A DNA stretch of 64,000 nucleotides from Streptacidiphilus fuscans (lineage in GTDB: Bacteria > Actinomycetota > Actinomycetes > Streptomycetales > Streptomycetaceae): the NCBI RefSeq assembly GCF_015690355.1, contig NZ_JADPRT010000019.1:62001-126000 (forward strand), written 5' to 3'. Numbering within the stretch: position 1 is the first letter of the stretch; each line of letters starts with the position of its first letter. This document shows positions 34,990-42,420 of this stretch, piece by piece. Both the position numbers and the translations under genes were made by a program. Under the pieces are notes generated by a model. The model did no database searches and was not told the DNA's origin. It saw only the letters and a list, made by a program, of their open reading frames with translations.

Positions 34990-35925
34990 ATGCCCGCACC
35001 CAGCGACTTCGACGCGTTCCGTGACATCGCCAAGCGCATCTCCAACTGGGGACGCTGGGGCGCCGAGGACGAGATCGGCACGCTGAACCTGATCACGCCG
35101 GAGGTCGTCCGCGCGGCGGCTGCCTGCGTCCGCACCGGCAAGCGGTTCGAGCTGGCCCTGCCGCTGCAACAGCAGGGCGTGCAGAACGGGATGATCCCGG
35201 GCCGGGTCAACCCGCTGCACAGCATGGTCGCGCTCAACTTCGAGATGTTCGGCCCGGGCGCGATCGCCACCAGCGACGACGTGGCCACGCTCGGCCTGCA
35301 GGCGGGCACCCACTGGGACGGCCTGGGCCATGTCAGCCACGGCGGCCGGATCTACAACAACCGCCCCGCGGACTTCATCAACGCCCAGGAGGGCGCCACC
35401 CGTTCCGGCATCGAGAAGGCGACGCCGCTGGTCACCCGGGGCGTGCTGCTGGACGTCGCCCGGGTGCACGACGTCGGCCGGCTGCCCGGCGACCACGTGG
35501 TCACCCCCGAGGACCTGGACGCGGCGGAGGAGGCGGCCGGGACGCAGGTCCGGGCCGGGGACGTGGTGCTGATCCGTACCGGCCAGATCCAGCTCTACCT
35601 GGGCGGCGACCGCGACGCCTACGCCTTCCCCTCTCCCGGCCTCGGGCTGCGCTGCCCCGAGTGGTTCCACGACCGGGACGTGGTGGCGGTGGCCAACGAC
35701 ACGCTCACCTTCGAGATCTTCCCGCCCGAGATCGACGGCCTCTACCTGCCCGTCCACGCCCTGGATCTGGTGGAGATGGGCATGATGCAGGGCCAGAACT
35801 GGAACCTGGAGGAGCTGGCACGGGACTGCGCCGAGGACGGCGTCCACGAGTTCCTGCTCGCCGCGCCGCCGGAGCCGTTCACGGGCGGCGTGGGCGCGCC
35901 GGTGGCGCCGATCGCGGTGAAGTAG
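34990..35925 (+). CDS. Cyclase-family hydrolase (kynurenine formamidase-like fold)
   Basis: 311 residues of the cyclase family (putative metal-dependent hydrolases): LQAGTHWDGLGH (the HxGTHxD-like metal motif in the form GTHxD), TRGVLLDVARV, VRAGDVVLIRTG and LYLPVHALDLVEMG. Family members hydrolyse lactones, amides or cyclic compounds; in a catabolic setting it may open a lactone. The ATG at 34990 has GGAGGCGAAGCG upstream. Regulated, by position, from operator site 5. A strong hairpin follows. Confidence 0.88.
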   Translation: MPAPSDFDAFRDIAKRISNWGRWGAEDEIGTLNLITPEVVRAAAACVRTGKRFELALPLQQQGVQNGMIPGRVNPLHSMVALNFEMFGPGAIATSDDVATLGLQAGTHWDGLGHVSHGGRIYNNRPADFINAQEGATRSGIEKATPLVTRGVLLDVARVHDVGRLPGDHVVTPEDLDAAEEAAGTQVRAGDVVLIRTGQIQLYLGGDRDAYAFPSPGLGLRCPEWFHDRDVVAVANDTLTFEIFPPEIDGLYLPVHALDLVEMGMMQGQNWNLEELARDCAEDGVHEFLLAAPPEPFTGGVGAPVAPIAVK

Positions 35926-36285
35926 TCGGCTCGCCTCGGAGGTTGCCCGACAGCCCCGCAGAACCCTCGGGGGTGGCGCGGCGCCGTGCGCGGATTTCTT
36001 CACGCGGCACGGCGCCCCGCCACCTCTCCCCCGACCTGCGGCCGGGGGCGCCCCCGTCGACGCCTGGGCCCTGACCAGCGTCGACGCGATTCGCACTCGC
36101 CAAGGATGCGGGCAGCACAAAGGACCGGGCGCCCTTGACGTCCCCTCGCAACGAATCGCTGAATCCAAGCGTGATCAGGCGGACACGTCACGTCAATGGC
36201 TTGTCCGGAATTCGGATTGGTTGCGTACGGTTTGAGACTTCATCCGTTCGTTGCAGTAACCGGAGTCGGGCCTCCTGCAACACCG
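35926..36285. other. Convergent intergenic region with long hairpin
   Basis: No gene seen. Besides the hairpin at 35972-36024 it contains a second GC-rich palindrome (CCCCCGACCTGCGGCCGGGGG, near 36028-36048). The rest has lower GC than its surroundings, with no repeat or mobile element recognised. Confidence 0.5.
35972..36024. terminator. Strong inverted repeat after the cyclase gene
   Basis: GGTGGCG pairs with CGCCACC, and after a C/C mismatch GGCGCCGTGC pairs with GCACGGCGCC, with an inner GCG/CGC and a loop of about ten bases. No U-tract; it may end transcripts from both sides. Confidence 0.7.
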
Positions 36286-37332
36286 TCACCGGCCGGTCTC
36301 GGCCGCCGCATATCGGCGTCCCATCTCCTGCTGATGGGCGGCGTCCGGGTGCAGGCCGTCGGGCAGCACGCCGCGGGCGGCGTCCGCGGCGGAGCACAGT
36401 TCGCGGCCGTCCATCCAGGTCAGCGCGGTGTCACCGCGCTTGCGGAGCAGTTCGACGGAGCGCTGAAGCACCTCGCGCAGCTGAGCGAGCGTGAGATCGC
36501 CGAAGCGCTCCAGCATTCCGTCCGCGAGTTCGGTCTCTCGTTCGCCACCGAACACAGGTCCGACAACAGTGATCGGAACATCCGGTCGGCGGGAGCGAAT
36601 TTCGGCCAACAGCCCGTGCACAGCGGGAGCGAAGGTTCGTTCGCGCAGGGCAGCCGTGTTGTAGACGTTGATACCGAGTTCCAACGTCATGAAATCTGCT
36701 GGGTGTTTTGCCAGCATTCGCCCGACCAGAGGGTCGAGCAGGCAGCCGCCACCGTAACCGAGATTGGTCAGGTTCCGGTCGAGCAACCGCGCCGCCGTGG
36801 CCGGCCAGGTCTGCGTCGGAGCGGCGGCGTAGCCGTGGGTGATGCTGCTGCCGTAGACGGTCCAGCGCGGACGCGGGTCGGGCGCGGGGTGCAGCGGCGC
36901 ACCGTCGAGCGCACGCAGTCCGCGCAGGCGGACGGCGGGGGCGATGGGCAGCGCGATCTCGACGTCCTTCATCCCGGCGGGCAGCCCGCCGAAGACCGCC
37001 CCGGCGACGCCGAGCGCCGTCGACCGCACCAACTCGCCGTCCACGGACAGGTCGCACCAGGCCTCGAAGACCGGACCGCCCTGGAGTTGGACGGACTCCG
37101 CGTCCAGCAGCAGCCGGGTGGACGCGGTGCGCACCCGCAGCCGGATACCGCTCGGGCACATGGCGGGCAGCACCACCGCCGGGTGGTGCAGGTCGAGATC
37201 GGCGACGGGCAGCCGCCAGGGCAGCGTCCAGGACCGGTCAGCGGCCCACTCGACGTCGATGACGCCTTCGAGTGCGCGGGCGACCTCGGTCACGCCCCAC
37301 GAAGTCGCAGCCCACGGGGTCGTAGCGTTCAC
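36286..37332 (-). CDS. SGNH/GDSL-family hydrolase with N-terminal beta-sandwich
   Basis: 348 residues. Residues 1-150 are a beta-rich accessory domain and 155-348 an SGNH hydrolase with YGSSITHG (catalytic Ser), LGYGGGC (Gly block), LELGINVYN (Asn block) and LPDGLHPDAAH (catalytic Asp-His). Such enzymes act as esterases or acyltransferases on carbohydrate or polyketide esters; the two-domain layout recalls SsfX3-type proteins. No signal peptide. GTG start at 37332 with weak ribosome site. No operator copy nearby. Confidence 0.85.
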   Translation of the reverse strand: MNATTPWAATSWGVTEVARALEGVIDVEWAADRSWTLPWRLPVADLDLHHPAVVLPAMCPSGIRLRVRTASTRLLLDAESVQLQGGPVFEAWCDLSVDGELVRSTALGVAGAVFGGLPAGMKDVEIALPIAPAVRLRGLRALDGAPLHPAPDPRPRWTVYGSSITHGYAAAPTQTWPATAARLLDRNLTNLGYGGGCLLDPLVGRMLAKHPADFMTLELGINVYNTAALRERTFAPAVHGLLAEIRSRRPDVPITVVGPVFGGERETELADGMLERFGDLTLAQLREVLQRSVELLRKRGDTALTWMDGRELCSAADAARGVLPDGLHPDAAHQQEMGRRYAAAETGR

Positions 37333-37420
37333 CCCGTCCCCGTTCCCGCTCTACCTGTCGATCAACCGCGCCAAGGATCAACCGAGCCGCGCCGCCTGCT
37401 GGTTGCCAGAGCTCCGGTTG

Positions 37421-37897
37421 TCAGAGCTCCGCGGCGAGCAGCGCCTCGGTGTCGAACGCGAGACCGTCGGCCGGGCACGGGGCGTCCGGCGCCAGTTCGC
37501 ACCAGACCCGTTTGCCGCTGCCGTCCGGGAACCAGCCCCAACGGGTCGTCAGGAAACTGACCAGCTCCAGCCCGCGTCCGTTGGTCGACTCGTCGGCGGC
37601 GGCGCGCGGTGCGGGCGGTACGTCGGACGCGTCGGTGACCTCGACGCGCACCGGTCGGTGCCCGGCGTCGCCGCCGACGGGGAAGACCAGCCGGAGCACC
37701 GCCGGGGAGCCGGTGTGCACCACCGCGTTGGTGACCAGTTCGGAGACGACCAGGACCAGGGTCTCCGCGATCGGGGCGTCCGGTGCGAAGCCGCAACCGG
37801 TGAGACGGCTGCGCGCCCAACGGCGGGCGCGGCCCACCTCCGCCGGGTCGGCCTGGACCGCCGTCTGGACCTGAAGCACCTGTGCCTGCACCTGCAC
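37421..37897 (-). CDS. Anti-sigma regulatory factor-type ATP-binding protein (HATPase_c, RsbW-like)
   Basis: 158 residues, one HATPase domain: VLVVSELVTNAVVHTG (N box) and GRGLELVSFLTTRWGW (G box). Typical of the many small Streptomyces kinases that bind sigma factors or anti-sigma antagonists. The first 15 residues are a repeated QVQAQVLQVQ encoded by GTGCAG-type repeats, so several GTG codons could serve as start; 37897 is the longest. It has no sigma or STAS gene next to it. Confidence 0.87.
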   Translation of the reverse strand: MQVQAQVLQVQTAVQADPAEVGRARRWARSRLTGCGFAPDAPIAETLVLVVSELVTNAVVHTGSPAVLRLVFPVGGDAGHRPVRVEVTDASDVPPAPRAAADESTNGRGLELVSFLTTRWGWFPDGSGKRVWCELAPDAPCPADGLAFDTEALLAAEL

Positions 37898-38118
37898 TTG
37901 TCACACCACCCGTGCTTGCGGGATCAACCGGGCCGAGCGACCGCGCGAGCCGCCTACCGGCGCGTTTGCGTCCAAGCATGATCCCGCCCCATGCCGGGCA
38001 GCATGGTCTTCGGGCATATTCCAGTCGAGGAGCCGCCCGGAGGTGCATACTGCCCCGGCCGCTCCGCCACCCGGGACGAACAGCTTGCTGCGCACTCCCG
38101 TGAGCGTAATCGACGCGC

Positions 38119-38152
38119 GCCGCGACGCCCGGAAACTGGGGGGCGTCGCGGC
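38119..38152. terminator. Hairpin downstream of the acyl-CoA dehydrogenase pair
   Basis: Twelve pairs (GCCGCGACGCCC with GGGCGTCGCGGC) around a ten-base loop. It lies 14 bases after the stop codon of the leftward gene pair. T-tract is absent on that strand. Confidence 0.7.
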
Positions 38153-38165
38153 AAAACCACCCTTC

Positions 38166-39095
38166 CTACAAGTGTTCAGCGGTGCCGCCGACAGGGCTGT
38201 CGGCCGGACCGTCCGCCAGACCCTCGGCCAGTCGGTCGAGGCACAAGTCGCGGTCGGCGCAGGCCTGTTCCCACGCCCAGGCCCGCTTGAGCAGCAGGTG
38301 CACCGAGGCTTCCCAGGTGAACCCCATACCGCCGTGGACCTGAAGACAGTCCCGCGCGCCGTGCACGGCGGCGTCGTCCGCGAGCAGCTTGGCTCCGCCG
38401 ATCTCACCCGCGTCGCCGGAGACCGCCGCGGCGTAGACGGCGACCCGGGCCAACTCCGCGCGCGCCAGCATGTCGGCGCACAGGTGTTGTACGGCCTGGA
38501 ACGCCCCGATCGGCTGTCCGAACTGCTCGCGCTGCTGCGCGTAGCGGACGGCGTCCGCGACCGTCCGGGCGGCGAGTCCCGCCTGGAGCGCGGCGGTCAG
38601 CACCGTCGCCTCGGCGGCGACGCGGCACGCGGTGGGCGGGTCGAGACGCTGTCGCGGGGCGGGGAGCGGTCCGGTGACGTGCCACAGCGGCGTCTGCGGG
38701 TCGACCGCGCGGGCCGGTTCGGCGTCCAGCGTCCCCGGTTCGAGGACGGTCACCCCGTCGTCGTTCAGGAGCAGCACGTGGTCGAGCGTCGGCAGGTGCG
38801 GGACGAGCAGCGGTCCGCGGGCCGGGACGCGGACCGCCTCGGCGCGGCCGGTCAGCCCGAGCGTGGCGGCCAACTCCGTGCCGACCAACGGCCCTGGGAC
38901 GAGGGCGCGTCCGGCCTCCTCGAAGGCGAGGACCGCCTCCGGCAGCCCGAGCCCGACCCCGCCGTCCACCTCCGGCACGCGCAGCGTGAACAGCCCGACG
39001 TCGACCAGGTCGCCCCACTCCGGCGCGCCGTCCTTCAGCAGGTCGCGCAGGCCCGTCTGAAGCGCACGCTGGTCGTCGGTCAGCTGGAAGTGCAT
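38166..39095 (-). CDS. Acyl-CoA dehydrogenase, short beta-like chain
   Basis: 309 residues, clearly shorter than a full ACAD (about 380). The N-terminal helical part is reduced, the middle is weakly conserved, and the C-terminal part has the beta-type signature REQFGQPIGAFQAVQHLCADM and CLQVHGGMGFTWEASVHLLLKRA. Its ATG lies two bases after the stop codon of the alpha-like gene upstream. By analogy to mycobacterial FadE pairs, the two should form an alpha2beta2 enzyme with one active site per alpha-beta pair. Last gene of the leftward unit. Confidence 0.87.
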   Translation of the reverse strand: MHFQLTDDQRALQTGLRDLLKDGAPEWGDLVDVGLFTLRVPEVDGGVGLGLPEAVLAFEEAGRALVPGPLVGTELAATLGLTGRAEAVRVPARGPLLVPHLPTLDHVLLLNDDGVTVLEPGTLDAEPARAVDPQTPLWHVTGPLPAPRQRLDPPTACRVAAEATVLTAALQAGLAARTVADAVRYAQQREQFGQPIGAFQAVQHLCADMLARAELARVAVYAAAVSGDAGEIGGAKLLADDAAVHGARDCLQVHGGMGFTWEASVHLLLKRAWAWEQACADRDLCLDRLAEGLADGPADSPVGGTAEHL

Positions 39096-39097
39096 CG

Positions 39098-40246
39098 TCA
39101 CCGTCCCTTCGGCAGGCCCAGAATGCGCTGGGCGACGATGTTGCGCTGGATCTGCGAGGTCCCGGCGGCGATGGTGTAGGAGAGGCCCTGCAACCGCTGC
39201 GCCGTCCACGGCCCGTCCACCAGCGCCTCCGCGCCGACGACGCGGGCGGCCAGGTCCTGGAGCCGCTGCCGCGCCTCGCTGAACCGCAGCTTGAACACAC
39301 TCCCGCCCGCGCCCGGGACGCCGCGCGACGCCGCCTCGGACACGTTCCACTGCACCAGCCGCCACAGCGCGGTGAACTCCGCGGCGAGCGCGGCGAGCGA
39401 GCGGCGGAGTTCGACGTCGTCCCAGGCGCCGTTCTGCCGTGCGACGCGGGCGAGTTCGCGTACCTCCCGCTGGCAGGCGACGGCTTCGCTGGCGAAGGCC
39501 GTCCCGCGCTCGAAGCAGAGGGTGACCATGGTGACCCGCCAGCCGTCGTTCTCCTCCCCGACCCGGTTGGCGACCGGCACCCGCACCTCGTCCAGGAACA
39601 GCTCGGCGAACTCGGTCGTCCCGGCCAGCGTCCGCAACGGCCGGACGGTGACGCCCGGACTGTCCATCCGCATGGCCAGCCAGGTGATGCCGCGATGCTT
39701 GGGCGCGGCGGGGTCGGTGCGCACCAACAGCTCGCACCAGTCGGCGACTTCGGCGTGCGAGGTCCAGATCTTGCTGCCGGTGACGACGTAGTCGTCCCCG
39801 TCCCGGACGGCCCTGGTCCGGAGCGCGGCGAGGTCGCTGCCCGCGCCGGGTTCGCTGAACCCCTGGCACCAGATCTCGTCCCCGCGCAGGATCGGCGGCA
39901 GCAGCCGTTCGCGCTGCGCGGGGGTCCCCTCGGCGGCGATGGTCGGCCCGGCGTGCAGGAGGCCGACGAAGTTGGCCCCGACGTAGGGCGCGCCCGCGCG
40001 CTCAGTCTCTTCGAGGAAGATCAGGTGCTCGGACGGCGTCGCGCCACGGCCTCCGGCGTCCTCGGGCCAGTGGATACCGGCATAGCCTGCGTCGAAGAGT
40101 CGCCGCTGCCAGGCCGTGTCGTAGGCACGGCGGCCGGGCCAATCCGAGGGATCGGGTGGCGCGGGGAGTTCGGGGAGGGTCTTGCCGAGCCATTCGCGTA
40201 GGTGCCGACGGTAGTCGGCTTCGGCAGGGGTATCACTGAGCTGCAC
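39098..40246 (-). CDS. Acyl-CoA dehydrogenase, alpha-like chain
   Basis: 382 residues with full ACAD domains: YAGIHWPEDAGGRG, WCQGFSEPGAGSDLAALRT, SKIWTSHAEVADWCELLVRT and the ending SYTIAAGTSQIQRNIVAQRILGLPKG. It is the alpha partner of the short beta-like chain two bases downstream. GTG start at 40246. The amidohydrolase gene lies upstream on the same strand, but repeat copy D separates them, so it is open whether both share the promoter at operator site 6. Confidence 0.9.
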   Translation of the reverse strand: MQLSDTPAEADYRRHLREWLGKTLPELPAPPDPSDWPGRRAYDTAWQRRLFDAGYAGIHWPEDAGGRGATPSEHLIFLEETERAGAPYVGANFVGLLHAGPTIAAEGTPAQRERLLPPILRGDEIWCQGFSEPGAGSDLAALRTRAVRDGDDYVVTGSKIWTSHAEVADWCELLVRTDPAAPKHRGITWLAMRMDSPGVTVRPLRTLAGTTEFAELFLDEVRVPVANRVGEENDGWRVTMVTLCFERGTAFASEAVACQREVRELARVARQNGAWDDVELRRSLAALAAEFTALWRLVQWNVSEAASRGVPGAGGSVFKLRFSEARQRLQDLAARVVGAEALVDGPWTAQRLQGLSYTIAAGTSQIQRNIVAQRILGLPKGR

Positions 40247-40264
40247 CTGTGCACTCTCCTTGTG

Positions 40265-40390
40265 CTGCAGCCACCAGGGGCGCGGGGAACTGCGCGAGAA
40301 ACCACCGTGTGCGGATGGCCCTGCTCGATCGGCGCGCCAGGTGGGTGGGTGGGTTATCGCGTAGTTCCCCGCGCCCCTAGGTAGTGCAAC
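40265..40390. repeat. Dispersed palindromic element, copy D
   Basis: Arms GGGGCGCGGGGAACTGCGCG and complement, right end TAGTGCAAC; the core starts like A and B (CCACCGTGTGCGGATGGCCC) but diverges after about 25 bases into a GGTG-repeat. It sits between two same-strand genes. Confidence 0.85.
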
Positions 40391-40397
40391 GTCCCCG

Positions 40398-41627
40398 CTA
40401 GCGAAGGTTTCCGTTCGCGTCCAGGTGCTTGTCCAGGTCGAGCTGCAGCATGCGAATCGCGTTGCCGCGCAGCACCTTGTAGACGACCTCCGGCGCCAAG
40501 CCGGCCATGTGCTCCTCGGCGACAGCCTTCGTCTCCGGCCACGTCGAGTCCACGTGCGGGTAGTCCGTCTCGAAGGTCACGTTGTCCACGCCCACCGTGT
40601 CCAGCGAGGCGACCCCGTGCCGGTCACGGAAGAAGCAGGCGAAGATCTGCCGGTAGTAGTACGTCGACGGCGGCTCGGGGATCACGTCCCGGACCCCGCC
40701 CCACGCGCGGTGCTCGCGCCAGACGTCGTCCGCGCGCTCCAGCGCGTAGGGGATCCAGCCCATCTGGCCCTCGCTGTACGCGAGCTTCAGCCTCGGGAAC
40801 TTCACCAGCACGCCGGAGAAGAGGAAGTCCGTCATCGACGCCATCGCATTGTTGAAGCTCAGCGTCGCCTGCACCGCCGGGGGCGCGTCCGGGGAGGCGG
40901 CCGGCATCTGCGAGGACGAGCCGATGTGCATGTTGACCACCGTGCCGGTCTCCTCGCAGGCGGCGAAGAACGGGTCCCAGTAGCCGGAGTGGATCGACGG
41001 CAGGCCCAGGTAGGTCGGGATCTCGCTGAAGGTCACCGCCCGCACGCCTCGTGCGGCGTTGCGCCGGATCTCGGCGACGGCCAACTCGACGTCCCAGAGC
41101 GGTATCAGGCACAGCGGGATCAGCCGACCGCCGCTGTCGCCGCACCACTCCTCGACCATCCAGTCGTTGTAGGCGCGCACGCAGGCCAGCGCGACCTCCT
41201 TGTCCTTCGCCTCGGCGAAGGTCTGACCGCAGAACCGCGGGAAGGTCGGGAAGCACAGGGAGGCCTCGACGTGGTTGCTCTCCATGTCCAGAAGGCGCGC
41301 CTTGGGATCCCAGCAGCCGCGACGCATCTCGTCACGGGTGATCCCGTCCAGCGTCATCTCGTCCCGCGAGAAGCCAACGGCGGCGATGTTGCGCTTGTAC
41401 GGGAACTGGAGGTCCTCGTAGATCCACCAGTCGGTCGGCGGTCCGTCCGGGTCCATGCTGATCCGGTACTTGCCGCCCACGTACTCCAGTTGACCGATAC
41501 CGGCACGGAGCGGCTGCGGGCCGCGGTCGCGGTACTTGGCCGGGAGCCACGTGTCGAAGAGATGCGCCGGCTCGATCACGTGGTCGTCGACGCTCACCAC
41601 CATCGGAAGTTCGGCGGAGTTATCCAT
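40398..41627 (-). CDS. Amidohydrolase-family metal-dependent hydrolase (ACMSD-like)
   Basis: 409 residues of the amidohydrolase-2 family: VSVDDHVIEP (HxH position partly altered: D-H), VVNMHIGSSS with a metal-binding histidine, and FETDYPHVDSTWP near the C-terminus with the catalytic Asp and His. Such enzymes decarboxylate or hydrolyse ring-cleavage products; relatives are common in actinobacterial catabolic loci. ATG at 41627 is used, since the upstream Met would need a longer N-terminus without a ribosome site. Operator site 6 lies 28 bases upstream; the divergent isochorismatase-ligase unit shares it. Confidence 0.88.
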   Translation of the reverse strand: MDNSAELPMVVSVDDHVIEPAHLFDTWLPAKYRDRGPQPLRAGIGQLEYVGGKYRISMDPDGPPTDWWIYEDLQFPYKRNIAAVGFSRDEMTLDGITRDEMRRGCWDPKARLLDMESNHVEASLCFPTFPRFCGQTFAEAKDKEVALACVRAYNDWMVEEWCGDSGGRLIPLCLIPLWDVELAVAEIRRNAARGVRAVTFSEIPTYLGLPSIHSGYWDPFFAACEETGTVVNMHIGSSSQMPAASPDAPPAVQATLSFNNAMASMTDFLFSGVLVKFPRLKLAYSEGQMGWIPYALERADDVWREHRAWGGVRDVIPEPPSTYYYRQIFACFFRDRHGVASLDTVGVDNVTFETDYPHVDSTWPETKAVAEEHMAGLAPEVVYKVLRGNAIRMLQLDLDKHLDANGNLR

Positions 41628-41655
41628 GCGAGGCACCCTCTCCACAACCCTTTAC

Positions 41656-41670
41656 CTGACGGTCCGTCAG
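41656..41670. promoter_or_regulatory. Operator copy (site 6)
   Basis: CTGACGGTCCGTCAG, a perfect match, between the divergent amidohydrolase and isochorismatase-like genes; ATT follows on the right. No second copy was found 60 bp away. Confidence 0.85.
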
Positions 41671-41718
41671 ATTCAGACTAGTGACGGACAGCTGAAGCGG
41701 CAAGCGAGCGAGGACCGG

Positions 41719-42420
41719 ATGGGTGTAGAGGGAAAGAAACGGCTGGACCGGCAACGTGACCTGCTCGACCGACTGCTCGACCCGGCGCGCACCGCCGTCA
41801 TCACCTGCGAGTGTCAGCAGGGCGTGCTCGGCGAGGAGGCGGTCTTCCCCGCGCTGGCCGAGGCCGCGGCCAAGACCGGGCTGGTGGGGAACGTCCGACT
41901 GCTCTGCGAGGCCGCCCGCGCGGCCCGCGTGCCCGTCGTCCACTGCACCGCCGAGCGCCGCGCGGACGGGCTGGGCGCCAACACCAACGCCCGGCTCTTC
42001 GCCGCGGCCGCGCGCACGCCCTTCGACCCCGCCCTGCACGCCGGCATCGGCGCGGACCCGGAGCGCGACCTGGTCCTCCCCCGGCTGCACGGCCTCGGGC
42101 CGTTCCAGGACACAGGCCTCGCGTCCGCGCTGCGCAACCTCGGGGCCACGACCGTGGTCGTCACCGGCGTCTCGGTCAACGTCGCGCTGCTGGAGCTGAC
42201 CCTGGGCGCGGTCGACGCCGGACTGCAGGTGGTGATCCCGACCGACGCCGTCGCCGGGACCCCGCCCGAGTACGCCGAGGCCGTGCTGGCCAACACCCTC
42301 GCCCTCGTCGCCACCCTCACCGACACCGCCACCGTGGCGGCCGTACTGGCCGCCAGAGCCGCCACAGCTGCCGGAGCCGCCGGAGCTGCCGGAGCTGCCG
42401 GACCAAGGAGAGACTCGTGA
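41719..42420 (+). CDS. Isochorismatase-like protein lacking the nucleophilic cysteine
   Basis: 233 residues of the isochorismatase/cysteine hydrolase fold: TAVITCECQQGVLGEE at the first catalytic strand, VPVVHCTAERRADG, and VVVTGVSVNVALLEL where active cysteine hydrolases have their Cys. Here neither the usual Asp (Glu instead) nor the Cys is present, so it is not a standard amidase; like isochorismatases proper it might use a different chemistry. The C-terminus is an Ala/Gly repeat (GAAGAAGAAG). ATG at 41719 follows GAGGA. Its stop codon overlaps the ligase start (GTGA). Confidence 0.82.
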   Translation: MGVEGKKRLDRQRDLLDRLLDPARTAVITCECQQGVLGEEAVFPALAEAAAKTGLVGNVRLLCEAARAARVPVVHCTAERRADGLGANTNARLFAAAARTPFDPALHAGIGADPERDLVLPRLHGLGPFQDTGLASALRNLGATTVVVTGVSVNVALLELTLGAVDAGLQVVIPTDAVAGTPPEYAEAVLANTLALVATLTDTATVAAVLAARAATAAGAAGAAGAAGPRRDS

